Position numbers and translations under genes: made by a program. 64,000 nt of DNA, from positions 31,094 through 95,093 of the forward strand of contig CANRDT010000004.1 of assembly GCA_947629455.1 (NCBI GenBank), written 5' to 3'. This document shows, piece after piece, positions 36,700-45,894 of this stretch. This DNA is from an uncultured Ruminococcus sp. Lineage in GTDB: Bacteria; Bacillota; Clostridia; Oscillospirales; Ruminococcaceae. The notes below the pieces were generated by a model, which had not been told where the DNA came from, searched no databases, and worked only from the letters and a program-made list of their open reading frames with translations. How positions within the stretch are numbered: position 1 is the first letter of the stretch; the number at the start of each line of letters is the position of its first letter.

Positions 36700-37635
36700 T
36701 TATTTTTCTGCGTTGTCGGAAATTATTCCTTTCAGTCCTGCCGCAAGACCTGCAAGTCCCTGTATCTCACTGGGTATGATGATCTTGGTCGCCTTGCCGT
36801 CGGCAGCTTTCGCAAATGCCTCCAGGCTCTTGAGCTGGATAACGTTCTCGTTAGGATTGGCAGCGTTGAGTTTTACCAGACTGTCCGCCAGCGCCTGCTG
36901 TACCATCTGGATAGCCTGCGCCTCACCTTCCGCCTCGAGTATCTTCTGCTGTTTTACCGCGTCTGCCTGGAGTATCTTCGACTCTCTGTCAGCCTCGGCG
37001 CGAAGTATCTTGGATTCCTTTTCGCCCTCTGCAACGAGTATCTGCGACTTCTTTTCAGCCTCCGCCTGAATTACCTTTTCACGTCTTTCACGGTCGGCTT
37101 TCATCTGTTTTTCCATAGCGTCGCGTATCTCCGCAGGAGGAAGAATATTCTTAAGCTCGACTCTCTGCACCTTTATGCCCCATCTGTCGGTAGCCTCGTC
37201 GAGTATCTTTGTGATATTCGTATTTATAAAATCGCGCGAGGTGAGCGTCGCCTCCAGATCCATATCGCCCACTATGTTACGCAGAGTGGTAGCGGTAAGA
37301 TTTTCAATTGCTGAAATAGGTCTTTCAACGCCGTATGTGAACTGCATAGCGTCGGTTATCTGGAAGAACACTACCGTGTCGATCTGCATTGTAACGTTAT
37401 CCTTTGTAATGACCGACTGCGGTTTGAAATCCACGACCTGTTCCTTGATAGAGACCTTTTTAGCGATCTTGTCGATAAACGGAAGTTTACCGTGAAGTCC
37501 CGTTCCCCACGCCTTGTGGAACGCTCCGAATCTCTCGACTACATAAACGTAAGCCTGAGGCACTACCTTGATGTTTGCGATCACGATAACAATAACAACT
37601 ATTGCTACGATCAAGCCGATAACAAAACCATCCAT
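36700..37635 (-). CDS. SPFH / band 7 (stomatin-like) membrane protein
   Basis: A 311-residue stomatin/QmcA-type protein. An N-terminal membrane helix (about 3-23, IVAIVVIVIVIANI) precedes the SPFH domain (about 25-190: VPQAYVYVVERFGAFHKAWG, QVVDFKPQSVITKDNV), an Ala/Glu-rich coiled coil (about 190-255, AEAEKKSQILVAEGEKES) and a C-terminal segment. These proteins form oligomeric cages in functional membrane microdomains, often with an NfeD partner, which is encoded directly upstream here. CGGAGG precedes the ATG. Confidence 0.95.
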   Translation of the reverse strand: MDGFVIGLIVAIVVIVIVIANIKVVPQAYVYVVERFGAFHKAWGTGLHGKLPFIDKIAKKVSIKEQVVDFKPQSVITKDNVTMQIDTVVFFQITDAMQFTYGVERPISAIENLTATTLRNIVGDMDLEATLTSRDFINTNITKILDEATDRWGIKVQRVELKNILPPAEIRDAMEKQMKADRERREKVIQAEAEKKSQILVAEGEKESKILRAEADRESKILQADAVKQQKILEAEGEAQAIQMVQQALADSLVKLNAANPNENVIQLKSLEAFAKAADGKATKIIIPSEIQGLAGLAAGLKGIISDNAEK

Positions 37636-37697
37636 AATACATATCCTCCGTATTTATTTTACTTTCAGCAGGCGGACTGCCGTATCGTTTCGTGCGG

Positions 37698-38135
37698 CTA
37701 TTTCGCCACGATGAGCTTAGCTCCCGATACCTCGCGCACAGTCACCACCGCGCCCTCGTCAATGACCGAACCGTCCTCCGAGCGAGCCGCCCAGTTAGTT
37801 CCGTCAAGTCTTACTCTGCCCTCCGACAGAGAATTGTCGATCTTTTCCGTAACTACCGCCGTTTTTCCAACGTCCAGTTCAAAGTTTGTAGCGTGTTTTT
37901 CGCCCTGTATCTTTCTTGCCAGCGGACGCGTGGCGATGAGCATTATCACCGATGAGATGACAAATACCGCAAGCTGTACTTTAAATCCGACTCCGGCGAT
38001 CGCAAAGAACATAGAAACAAGCGCGCCGAATGCCAACCAGATAGATACGAGCGCCGCCGATGTGGCAGCCTCCACCACTACAAAAAATACAAACGCTATT
38101 GCCCAGCCGACGATGTACAATGTTTCAGCCCCCAT
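37698..38135 (-). CDS. NfeD-like membrane protein
   Basis: A 145-residue short-form NfeD with two or three membrane helices (about residues 3-75) and a C-terminal OB-fold domain (about 85-145: GKTAVVTEKIDNSLSEGRVR, GAVVTVREVSGAKLIV). NfeD1b proteins partner with stomatin-like SPFH proteins; the SPFH gene starts 62 bp downstream. The start at 38135 is set by GGAGG seven bases upstream; the ATG at 38153 precedes that site. Confidence 0.92.
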   Translation of the reverse strand: MGAETLYIVGWAIAFVFFVVVEAATSAALVSIWLAFGALVSMFFAIAGVGFKVQLAVFVISSVIMLIATRPLARKIQGEKHATNFELDVGKTAVVTEKIDNSLSEGRVRLDGTNWAARSEDGSVIDEGAVVTVREVSGAKLIVAK

Positions 38136-38267
38136 AGTAATACCTCCATTCATAATCGTTTCACGGATAGGGTAATATTCCGCCGTCTGACATTTTCGTC
38201 ATATTCAATAATATTCCCGTTCGGCTGCAAAACAGACCTATCGGGGATAAATATTATTTACATTTGT

Positions 38268-38296
38268 ATTATAACATAACTTTTTACATTTTTCAA
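38268..38296 (-). promoter_or_regulatory. sigma-A promoter for the NfeD-SPFH operon
   Basis: On the minus strand TTGAAA (38296-38291), a 17-bp spacer and TATAAT (38273-38268). The remainder of the 38136-38489 gap holds this promoter and the terminator of the ABC-2 operon. Confidence 0.82.
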
Positions 38297-38373
38297 TAGA
38301 TTTTTAAGCGATTCTGAAAATTTTTTTGAATTTTCGCCAATATTTAAACGACGCGGCGTTCGGGTGGCAAAAA

Positions 38374-38411
38374 AGACAGTCTGTTCTTTCCCCCGTGGGG
38401 GAAGAACAGAC
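38374..38411 (-). terminator. intrinsic terminator of the ABC-2 operon
   Basis: A 15-bp near-perfect stem GTCTGTTCTTCCCCC / GGGGGAAAGAACAGAC (38411-38379, one bulged base), then a T6 run on the minus strand. The stem resembles the GGGGGAGAACAG end block of repeat family I, so it may derive from that repeat. Confidence 0.85.
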
Positions 38412-38489
38412 CTCTGAAAATCGGTATCATAAATACTGCAAATGCGGCGAAAATAACGCTCATAAATATATTTCCCTGTCAGCGCCGCT

Positions 38490-39833
38490 CTAAACCTCCC
38501 TGCGGACAAAACCGTCCCACGCAGTGAGAATAAACACCGCCATATGCGCGATTATCACACCGATCGCAAAGCCGAGCGTCTGATGTGCAAACATTGGATT
38601 TCCCTCGGCAATGGACGTAAGGTTCATATTTGAGAATACGAGGTATCTTGCCCAGTCCATTTTAAGGTTAGCAAGCAGTTCTGCAATGCCTGTGCCTGCC
38701 AGCATAAAGAACACGCTTATTCCGATAGAGAACGCCGAGCTCCTCAGCAGAGAAGATACCGCAAATGCAAGCGTCGCCATAATAACGATCGAAATGCTGT
38801 TGAGCAGGTAAGCCTTTGCCACCCAGAGGAAAGAAGAACCCTCCGTAACAACGCCGTTCGTGCAGGAAAGGAATGGTGCGCTAAATGCGTCAAATCCCAC
38901 CGCGATACCCGACGCAGGTATCATCACGACATACAGGATAGCGAGCATAATATATCCCACCGACAGCACGGTGAAGTATTTGGACATAAGTATCTTCCAG
39001 CGCTTGACGGGGTTTATCAGCAGGAATTTGATCGTTCCCTGAGAAAATTCGCTCGCCACGGAATTTCCGGCTATGACGATTATCAGCAGTCCGACCAGCG
39101 GAACGAGATTTGCCGCGGTTATCATCGCCTGCCACATAGTAAAGTTTCCCGACTCGTCCGTGAATGACAGCTCTGCCGAATCCACATTGGCATATTCCAG
39201 ATCGTTTTCAAGACGGTAAAGCGCGATCGCCTCTTCATTTTTTGCCGCCTGTCTGTCCCCTCCGTTCTCATCAAACAGATTCTCATCAAACAGATCCTCT
39301 GAATTTCTGATATCCGCCACCGTACTTATAAGCTCGTCTTTCCAGGTGTTCCCGGGGCAAATATCATTGTCGATACGGTACTGATATTCCCACTTCGTAC
39401 CCTTCTGCGAATCGTCCGTCTTTTCAAGCATTGTGCCGAGGATATTCTTCCAGTCCTTTTCTTTGAAGATAAGATCGAGATATTCCTCATATTCGTCCGT
39501 TCCAAGAGAGTCGGGCAGTTCGTATGCCATATCCGCCCTGAAATCCTCCGCATTTTCGCCGTATTCGATAAGATATTCATACATCTTTACGCGGTTTTCC
39601 CAGCCGGGCGTTTTGGTATTTTCTTCCCAGTCTATTTCAGCTCTGTAGGAATCCTCCCCCTCGGGACTGCCGTAAGGCATTGAATCCCATCTTTCATATT
39701 CCGTCTTTGTAAGAGCCGCTATACCGCTCAGACCGACTGCCGCAAGCACCACAAGAACGAACATTATCCTCGTGGATAATTTCTTGAAAGTCTTTATATA
39801 TTCATTATGCACAAGTCTGAAAAACTTAGCCAA
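38490..39833 (-). CDS. ABC-2 type permease
   Basis: A 447-residue membrane subunit. The first helix (about 18-40) is followed by a large external loop (about 45-225), then five helices (about 230-445), as in ABC-2 exporters of the BcrB/NatB/CcmB type. The motif SEFSQGTIKFLLINPVKR before helix 3 is typical of bacitracin- and lantibiotic-type exporters. It overlaps the ATPase gene by 8 bp. The substrate is unknown; peptide export or immunity is a family-based guess. Confidence 0.9.
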   Translation of the reverse strand: MAKFFRLVHNEYIKTFKKLSTRIMFVLVVLAAVGLSGIAALTKTEYERWDSMPYGSPEGEDSYRAEIDWEENTKTPGWENRVKMYEYLIEYGENAEDFRADMAYELPDSLGTDEYEEYLDLIFKEKDWKNILGTMLEKTDDSQKGTKWEYQYRIDNDICPGNTWKDELISTVADIRNSEDLFDENLFDENGGDRQAAKNEEAIALYRLENDLEYANVDSAELSFTDESGNFTMWQAMITAANLVPLVGLLIIVIAGNSVASEFSQGTIKFLLINPVKRWKILMSKYFTVLSVGYIMLAILYVVMIPASGIAVGFDAFSAPFLSCTNGVVTEGSSFLWVAKAYLLNSISIVIMATLAFAVSSLLRSSAFSIGISVFFMLAGTGIAELLANLKMDWARYLVFSNMNLTSIAEGNPMFAHQTLGFAIGVIIAHMAVFILTAWDGFVRREV

Positions 39834-40788
39834 TTTGTCCGCCTCCCTCCTGATCGTCCGCAGTAAGCTGAATAAATACGTCCTCCAGCTTTTTGGTCTC
39901 CACAGCCGTTACCGTGTAAAGCTTTACTCCCGATACGATCAGCTCTTTATTTATTCTGTAGATATTCTCGTCGGCATTTTCCGCGCCGATCTTTATTTTC
40001 ACAATGCCGTCGTCAATGCTCTTGTCCGCGTCCGGCAGATCTATAGTCCGCAGAGCCTTTTCGGGATCGTCCGCATGTATATGATACTCTCTCTTCTCGT
40101 CGGCGGTCTGTGACACAAGCTCTTCCATTGTATATACGCCGAGCATTTTTCCGTTCGCGATAATTCCCACTCTGTCGCACATAAGCTCCATTTCCGACAT
40201 AAGGTGCGACGAAACTATCACGCACACGCCCTCGTCGTGAGCGAGGTGTTTGAGTATATCTCTCAGTTCCTTTATGCCTGCCGGATCGAGACCGTTTGTC
40301 GGCTCGTCAAGTATCAGCAGCTTGGGGCGGTGGAGTATCGCCTGCGCAACGCCCAGACGCTGACGCATACCGAGAGAATACTTTGAGATCTTATCGTTTA
40401 TGCGGTTTGCAAGCTTTACCGTTTCGACCACTTCATTGATACGCTCCTCGGTAATGTTATCTCTCATTCTTGCGTACTGCATAAGGTTTTGTTTTCCCGT
40501 GAGGTATTTATACATTTCGGGATTTTCAACTATGCCGCCGACATTCGCCATAGCCTTTTCAAAATTCTTGTTTATCTCCGAACCGTCGATATATATCTCG
40601 CCCTCGTCCAGTCCGAGAAGTCCGACGATTATTTTTATCGTCGTGGTCTTTCCTGCGCCGTTCGGTCCGAGGAATCCGAATACCTCTCCCGAGTATGCCT
40701 CAAAGGAGATGTCGTGCAGTATCTGTCTTTTGCCGATCGTTTTGTTAAGATTTGATATCCTAAGCAAAGCCTGTGAATTGTTTTCCAT
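39826..40788 (-). CDS. ABC transporter ATP-binding protein (BcrA-like)
   Basis: A 320-residue ATPase with Walker A GPNGAGKTT, signature YSLGMRQRLGVAQA, Walker B LLILDEPTNGLDP and a C-terminal accessory domain (about 225-320) as in BcrA/NatA. It powers the ABC-2 permease encoded next. The start is ATG at 40788, preceded by GGGGAG; the longer open frame to 40842 overlaps the previous gene's end. It lies 16 bp after the unknown membrane protein gene. Confidence 0.94.
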   Translation of the reverse strand: MENNSQALLRISNLNKTIGKRQILHDISFEAYSGEVFGFLGPNGAGKTTTIKIIVGLLGLDEGEIYIDGSEINKNFEKAMANVGGIVENPEMYKYLTGKQNLMQYARMRDNITEERINEVVETVKLANRINDKISKYSLGMRQRLGVAQAILHRPKLLILDEPTNGLDPAGIKELRDILKHLAHDEGVCVIVSSHLMSEMELMCDRVGIIANGKMLGVYTMEELVSQTADEKREYHIHADDPEKALRTIDLPDADKSIDDGIVKIKIGAENADENIYRINKELIVSGVKLYTVTAVETKKLEDVFIQLTADDQEGGGQIG

Positions 40789-40804
40789 ACTTTCTCCCCT
40801 CTCT

Positions 40805-41494
40805 TTATGCGTCTGTTTCTCCGCTCTTATCCCTTGTTTCATCTAACGGTACGATGTCGTTCATATATTCCGAGTAATATTCCATCGAGGTTATCTTCCA
40901 TTCGCCGTCTGTGTAGTAAAGCTGCACGGTTATGTTGTCAAATCCGCCCGAGTAGGTATATTTCGTTACGGTATCATTTTCCTCCTCGTCCTCGTCATCT
41001 TCATCGCCGTATGAGTACATCATATTTGACAGGTCATAAAATGCGTCGATCTCAAAGACGCTCGGTTTGCCCGTGAACACGCAGTAAAAATCCGCTCCGA
41101 GGTCTACGACCGCGCCGTTCGGACCGTTCTTTCTTATGCTCGTGATATTGATGTCCATATTATATTCTTCGATCTTTCCCTCTGTCGGCGTATAGCCGCT
41201 GCCTCTGTAAGAGTTCACGCTCTCGAGCAGGCCGGTCAATCCCGAATAATTGTAGTCAGCCGCCTTGTCGTATATCCAGCAGTCGCTGACGATCTCGCCT
41301 ACCTTTTCGGCGGTTTTTTTACTGTCGTCAGAGACGTTCGCCTCGCTGATACGGCTGAAATAGTCGTTCACGGTTTTGTCTATGTCCGACTTGCTGTCCT
41401 TGAATCTTATATTATCGACTATGACATACCCGACCGTACCGGCTATCAGTACCGCGCCGAGAATAAGACCGCGATTGATCCTTTTGAATTTCAT
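40805..41494 (-). CDS. signal-anchored extracytoplasmic protein of the ABC-2 operon, unknown
   Basis: A 229-residue protein with an N-terminal membrane anchor (about 8-28, RGLILGAVLIAGTVGYVIV) and an external alpha/beta domain of NTF2-like or DUF4829-like character that I cannot assign. A very acidic loop (GDEDDEDEEEND, about 165-180) interrupts it. GAAAGGAAGAG precedes the ATG. It is the first gene of a three-gene operon with the ABC ATPase and permease, so it may be an accessory or sensor subunit; that is inference. Confidence 0.82.
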   Translation of the reverse strand: MKFKRINRGLILGAVLIAGTVGYVIVDNIRFKDSKSDIDKTVNDYFSRISEANVSDDSKKTAEKVGEIVSDCWIYDKAADYNYSGLTGLLESVNSYRGSGYTPTEGKIEEYNMDINITSIRKNGPNGAVVDLGADFYCVFTGKPSVFEIDAFYDLSNMMYSYGDEDDEDEEENDTVTKYTYSGGFDNITVQLYYTDGEWKITSMEYYSEYMNDIVPLDETRDKSGETDA

Positions 41495-41546
41495 ATATCT
41501 CTTCCTTTCTTTTCGGATAACAAAGGGAAGTCCTTTGCCATAAAAA

Positions 41547-41575
41547 AGTATATCACACTATCGGGATTTTTGCAA
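41547..41575 (-). promoter_or_regulatory. extended sigma-A promoter for the ABC-2 operon
   Basis: On the minus strand TTGCAA (41575-41570), a 17-bp spacer ending TGA, and TATACT (41552-41547), giving an extended -10. Confidence 0.8.
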
Positions 41576-41590
41576 GCGGTTTTTGCGCAC

Positions 41591-41617
41591 CTTAAGATTT
41601 ACTTAAGAAATCTTAAG
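41591..41617. promoter_or_regulatory. three phased CTTAAG repeats upstream of the ABC-2 promoter
   Basis: CTTAAG occurs at 41591-41596, 41602-41607 and 41612-41617, at 11- and 10-bp steps (one helical turn), beginning 16 bp beyond the -35 box. Such phased direct repeats are typical of OmpR/PhoB-family response-regulator activator sites. No regulator gene is adjacent. Confidence 0.55.
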
Positions 41618-41714
41618 ACTTATCTTCGGTTTATTATCCGCTCACGTTGCCGCTAAGATCGGTGAAAAGATTGATTTCACGCTTTTAATTTTGGTTGATA
41701 AGCAGATGGCAAAA

Positions 41715-42016
41715 TAAAAAGGTTTTCGCTCAAGCCTTTTCCTTAAAAAGGCTTGCAGGGTCAAGGGACAGCGTCCCTTGTCGCCGTCCGCAGACGGCGA
41801 AATACCCCATACGGAGGCGCTCTGAAAAGGGTGAATTACCAAACAGTCCGGTGGACTGTTTGGTAAGAGGGAAAGCGCTTGCAAGAGAGCGCTTTCCCTA
41901 CTATGAAAGGCATTTGTCACAGCCGCCGCTTGCGGCGGCAGATACGCACCTATTGCCGAAAATATTGCGATAATTTAAACGCTATTCTCCCCCAAGGGGA
42001 GAACAGCATTTTCTAA
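41715..42016 (+). repeat. nested-palindrome repeat, family I copy 3
   Basis: About 300 bp. Blocks in order are AAGCCTTTTCCTTAAAAAGG, CGCCGTC..GACGGCG, CCAAACAGTCC..GGACTGTTTGG, GGGAAAGCGCTTGC..GCGCTTTCCC, GCCGCCGC..GCGGCGGC, a GCACCTATTGCCGAAAATAT block and CTCCCCCAAGGGGAGAACAG. The third arm pair differs in sequence from copies 1 and 2 on both sides, so base pairing is kept by compensating changes. It fills most of the gap between the ABC-2 and ECF operons. Confidence 0.85.
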
Positions 42017-42099
42017 ACAGCTTCTGCTTGCGGCGGAGGACATATCCCTATCCCCATTAAATTATTTTTTCAGTACACTTCTCACGAGCGCGAGGAAAT

Positions 42100-42804
42100 C
42101 TATACCCCATACTTTTTCTTTATACGGGTAAGTATCTTCCCTATCGTCACCGAAAGAATAAGCAAAAAGACAATGTTCGATACCGCGTATATGATCGTAA
42201 ACGGCAGCGCAGACAGCATAGACGTTATATATAACCCCGGGTTGAATTCGCCGTCCGCCCACAGTACTACCCATATATCCATAATGAGAGAAAAAGCCGC
42301 TCCGCCGATAATGCCGTAAATTATCATCAACACCTTGCTGCGCTTTAAAGGTTCGCTGAGAAGTCCTGCTATAAACCCGATTATCCCCCACGCAAACATC
42401 TGAAAAGGCGTCCACGGTCCCTGACCGAAATAAAAGTTAGATACCACCGCCGACAGCGCACCTACCGCAAATCCGCTTTCCGGACCGAGATACATAGCGC
42501 TTACTATGACAAAAGCGGTTACGGGCTTGAACCCCGGCAAAGGCGCAAAAAGTATCCTGCCTGCCGCGGAAAGAGCCGCCAGCGACGCCATAAGCGCAAG
42601 CTCGCCCGTCTTTGCAGTGCGCTTTTCAAAAGTCAGCGCAAACGGTATGCAGGAAAGTATCGTCACGCAAAGAGATATCCACGCATACTGCTTGTCCTTA
42701 AAAAGCTCCGCGCCGCATACGATCACGGCTGGGACAAGTATACAGCATATGACGGCGGATATTATTTTTCTTACGTCCGCCCTTTTGTTTTCATTTTCAT
42801 TCAT
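42100..42804 (-). CDS. ECF transporter S component (substrate-binding membrane subunit)
   Basis: A 234-residue polytopic protein with about six to seven helices and S-component character. The segment APLPGFKPVTAFVIVSAMYL with GQGPWTPFQMFAWGIIGF and AGLLSEP resembles ECF S components encoded beside EcfT/EcfA genes. It binds the small-molecule substrate and topples in the membrane during transport. Its ATG overlaps the TGA of the fused ATPase gene by 4 bp. B12-riboswitch control and the transcobalamin-like partners make cobalamin or a corrinoid precursor the likely substrate (inference). It is the last gene of the operon. Confidence 0.87.
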   Translation of the reverse strand: MNENENKRADVRKIISAVICCILVPAVIVCGAELFKDKQYAWISLCVTILSCIPFALTFEKRTAKTGELALMASLAALSAAGRILFAPLPGFKPVTAFVIVSAMYLGPESGFAVGALSAVVSNFYFGQGPWTPFQMFAWGIIGFIAGLLSEPLKRSKVLMIIYGIIGGAAFSLIMDIWVVLWADGEFNPGLYITSMLSALPFTIIYAVSNIVFLLILSVTIGKILTRIKKKYGV

Positions 42805-44477
42805 ACATTTTCACCTTTACTTTTTTTACAGTATTCCGCGACGTCGGCGCAGGTCACGGCGTCGGGATAGACCCCTCGCGCAATGCGGTTTGCCGCCGTG
42901 GTATAAAAATTATTGAGCGCAAAAAACTTTTTAGCGCTGTCCTCCGAAATGATCTCCCCGTCAAAGAACAGACCGCAGCGGTCGGCGCACTCTGCGGCAA
43001 ATTCAACGTCGTGAGTTACCATTATTATCGTCCTGCCCTCTTGTTTCATATTACGCAAAAGCTCCCTCAGTTCAGCCTTTGACGCCGCGTCAAGCCCCTT
43101 GGTAGGCTCGTCTATAAGCAGTATCTGCGGCTGTGAGAGCAGTATCTTGGCAAGCGCACACTTCTGCTGTTCGCCGCCGCTCAGATCATAAGGGTGCTTG
43201 TCGAGCAGATGTGATATTCCGAGCTTTTTTGCCGTTTGGGCGACCAGCCGCTCCCTTTCCCCCTTTGCCGCGTCCGCAAGGAGTTCCTCCATATCCGCCC
43301 TCACGCTGTCGCGCACAAATACCGTCTGCGGATCCTGCGGCAGCAGCGCAAGCATTCCGCGGTAGAGCGAATTTCCCTTGTAGTCGGAGATCTTCCTGCC
43401 GCCTATGAGTATTTTGCCGCGATACGCTTTTTTAAGACCCGAGATCACGTTCAGCGCGGTCGTTTTTCCCGTGCCGTTTCCGCCGAGTATACACAAAAGC
43501 TCCCCCTTGTACGCTTTGAGAGAAAGTCCCCTCAGTATATCCGGCTCGTCCCTGCCGTATCTGAACCAGACGTTTTTAAGCTCCGCGCCGACCGTTTTTC
43601 CGACCGTCTGTGAAATTTCTTCCTCTTTGCTTTCTGAAACGGGTTTGAAATTGCTCTCGATATGATCTCTGCCCTCTCTGACCGTCAGCGGACATTTACC
43701 TTTTCCGCCCGTCATCGCGAATATCCTGACCGCGCTCGGAAGTCCTGCAAGCATGGGGTGACCGTGAGATATATCTTCAAGGATTCCCGCTATTTCTCTC
43801 GGCTCTGCGCAGGCGGAAATGACTGCCTTGTCCATAACTATCACCTTGTCCGCAATGGGAAAAACCTCTTCAAGACGATGCTCCGCTATGATGATCGTTA
43901 CGCCCAGCTCACGGTTAAGCTTTTGCAGCGTTGCGATAAAATCCGCCGCCGCTATCGGGTCAAGCTGACCGGTAGGCTCGTCAAGTATCAGCAGACGCGG
44001 CTGCATTACCATGACCGACGCTAAATTGAGCAGCTGCTTCTGCCCTCCCGAAAGCTGATCTGTAGCTTTGCGGAACCAGTCCTGTATGCCGAAATAGCTT
44101 GCCATTTCTCCGACTCTTCGGCGTATAACGGAAGTCTGCTCTCCCAGATTTTCAAGACCGAAAGCAAGCTCGTGCCACACCTTGTCGGTAACTATCTGAT
44201 TTTCAGGATTCTGCATAACAAATCCTATATCCGCAGCAAGCGTCCTGTCGTCAAGCTCCTCCTGCGGTCTGTTGTCTATATATATTTTCCCCGACATCTC
44301 GCCGTGCGGAGCAAGCTCTTTTTTTATCAGCCGCAGAAGAGTAGTCTTTCCGCAGCCCGAACTGCCGCATATCACTATGAACTGCCCCTTGTCCACGGTA
44401 AAGGATATGCCGTCAAGAGCCTTGTCCTGCGTTTCGGGATATGTAAAACTCAGATCTTCGATACGAAGTATTTCCAC
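42801..44477 (-). CDS. fused ECF ATPase (EcfA-EcfA')
   Basis: A 558-residue protein with two complete ABC ATPase domains. Domain 1 (1-235) has Walker A GSSGCGKTT, signature LSGGQKQ and Walker B LLILDEPTGQLDP. Domain 2 (about 290-520) has Walker A GGNGTGKTT, signature LSGGEQQK and Walker B ILLIDEPTKGLD. Such fusions replace the EcfA1/EcfA2 pair and energise vitamin uptake with EcfT and an S component. It overlaps ecfT by 28 bp at the start and the S-component gene by 4 bp at the end. The linker (about 235-290) is poorly conserved. Confidence 0.95.
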   Translation of the reverse strand: MEILRIEDLSFTYPETQDKALDGISFTVDKGQFIVICGSSGCGKTTLLRLIKKELAPHGEMSGKIYIDNRPQEELDDRTLAADIGFVMQNPENQIVTDKVWHELAFGLENLGEQTSVIRRRVGEMASYFGIQDWFRKATDQLSGGQKQLLNLASVMVMQPRLLILDEPTGQLDPIAAADFIATLQKLNRELGVTIIIAEHRLEEVFPIADKVIVMDKAVISACAEPREIAGILEDISHGHPMLAGLPSAVRIFAMTGGKGKCPLTVREGRDHIESNFKPVSESKEEEISQTVGKTVGAELKNVWFRYGRDEPDILRGLSLKAYKGELLCILGGNGTGKTTALNVISGLKKAYRGKILIGGRKISDYKGNSLYRGMLALLPQDPQTVFVRDSVRADMEELLADAAKGERERLVAQTAKKLGISHLLDKHPYDLSGGEQQKCALAKILLSQPQILLIDEPTKGLDAASKAELRELLRNMKQEGRTIIMVTHDVEFAAECADRCGLFFDGEIISEDSAKKFFALNNFYTTAANRIARGVYPDAVTCADVAEYCKKSKGENV

Positions 44478-45328
44478 TTCAGCGCCTCCTTTACTTCTAT
44501 CATAAAAGGCAGAAAAGCCATTACCGCGAAAGAAACATATACCGCCGCAGAGCCTGCGTTTATATCCGCCGCGCTTATCCGAGGATAATAGTAAAAATCA
44601 ATATACCCGAGCGCATATCCTCCGATGACCGCCGCAAGCAGCAAAAGGGTCGTCACGGTAAAAATACAGTCGCGCAGCGTAAATCTGAAAATTGCAAAAT
44701 TCGTTCTGCCTTTCAGACCGTACCCTCTCGCTTTCATAGCGCAGGAAGTTTCCATAGCGTTTTCGAGCGACCACGACACCATAGCCGCAAAGACCCTCAG
44801 CGCGCCCCTTATCCTGTCGGTATAGCTCTTTGAGGAATAAAGCCCCATTCCTTTCTGCGCCGCGCTCACCTTTTTCATCTGCCTTTTGAACATCGGAACG
44901 AACCGCAGCGCCATAGATACCGTGAGCGAAAGCGCGGGAACGGCTCTGCCCATAATATACAGCAGCTTGTCGGAAGTCATTACCTTTGTAAAATTCCTGC
45001 ACCAGAGCAGTATACCCGTCATCATTACCGCAAGAACGATACCGTAGATAACCGCCTCGAGCGTCACGGGATTGCCGTTTAAGAAAAACAGCGGCGTTAC
45101 CCCGTTGTGCGAAAAGAGCGGATTTATCAGCGCGATCATAATAAACATCGGTATATAAAATCCGAGATCGGACTTTATCTCCCCCCTGCCGCCGATAAGA
45201 CAAAACGCAGCAGCCCCAAGCAGTGAAAACAGCTGTATCATCGGCGCGGAAATGAACATTCCCACCAGCATTACCGAGACAAAATACACTGCCGCCGCCA
45301 CGGGATCAATTTCATCAAAAGCTTTCAT
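44450..45328 (-). CDS. ecfT: ECF transporter transmembrane protein EcfT
   Basis: A 292-residue EcfT (CbiQ family). N-terminal helices (KAFDEIDPVAAAVYFVSVML) and later helices enclose cytoplasmic coupling helices with the Ala-Arg-Gly signature (CAMKARGYGLKGRTNF, about 195-210). EcfT joins the S component to the ATPases. The start at 45328 overlaps the TGA of the DUF4430 gene (ATGA); the long open frame upstream has no ribosome site and runs antiparallel to coding DNA. Confidence 0.93.
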   Translation of the reverse strand: MKAFDEIDPVAAAVYFVSVMLVGMFISAPMIQLFSLLGAAAFCLIGGRGEIKSDLGFYIPMFIMIALINPLFSHNGVTPLFFLNGNPVTLEAVIYGIVLAVMMTGILLWCRNFTKVMTSDKLLYIMGRAVPALSLTVSMALRFVPMFKRQMKKVSAAQKGMGLYSSKSYTDRIRGALRVFAAMVSWSLENAMETSCAMKARGYGLKGRTNFAIFRFTLRDCIFTVTTLLLLAAVIGGYALGYIDFYYYPRISAADINAGSAAVYVSFAVMAFLPFMIEVKEALKWKYFVSKI

Positions 45329-45894
45329 TCTCCCTGCCTCCCCTGTAACCAGCCGCAGCCTGCGTCCTTTCCCAGATCGCAGGTGTACACCCATTCTATC
45401 ACATCGCCGTCCTTCGGCTCGTACTCCGAACAGCCGTAATTCGGGAACTGTCCGTTCACCTTGTAAAGCCACCCCGACAGCGGTCCGCAGGAAAACTCGT
45501 ACAGATAATTTATCCCCTGAATGTAAACGCTGCCGAATTTATTCTTGTCAGCCCCCTGATACTCCATTTGTATGCGGTCGTGTCTTACCGCGCGGTCGAG
45601 TATGTCAAATACCGAATCCCCGTCTCTTAAAACATATTCCGTCGGGGGAAGTATCTCTCCGTCGGGCGGCACAAATTCCTCCGATCTGAGATTCTCGTCA
45701 AGATCGTCATAGTTGTCAAGAACGGCGTCGCAGCGTATGCTTATCGTAACGGTTTCGCTTTCGGGAGTTATATCGTCGATATGCGTGAGATAATATTCCT
45801 CGACCGACTGTATCTCCGTGCCGTTTATTATCACCGCAATGATAAGCACTATAGCGAATATCGCCAGAATATCCTTTTTCACTCCGCCGCTCAC
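45325..45894 (-). CDS. membrane-anchored DUF4430 (transcobalamin C-terminal-like) protein
   Basis: About 189 residues. A signal-anchor (about 8-27, DILAIFAIVLIIAVIING) is followed by one DUF4430 domain (about 85-185). Its hallmarks are LRDGDSVFDILDRAVR, YIQGINYLYEFSCGPLSGWL, YKVNGQFPNYGCSEYEPKDG and DVIEWVYTCDLGKD. In InterPro this domain is the transcobalamin-like C-terminal (beta) domain that covers the ligand in intrinsic factor and transcobalamin. The GTG at 45894 overlaps the preceding TGA; a second GTG at 45882, 11 bases after GAGGAG, may be the true start. It sits between the barrel-protein gene and ecfT, so it probably hands substrate to the importer (inference). Confidence 0.88.
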   Translation of the reverse strand: MSGGVKKDILAIFAIVLIIAVIINGTEIQSVEEYYLTHIDDITPESETVTISIRCDAVLDNYDDLDENLRSEEFVPPDGEILPPTEYVLRDGDSVFDILDRAVRHDRIQMEYQGADKNKFGSVYIQGINYLYEFSCGPLSGWLYKVNGQFPNYGCSEYEPKDGDVIEWVYTCDLGKDAGCGWLQGRQGE

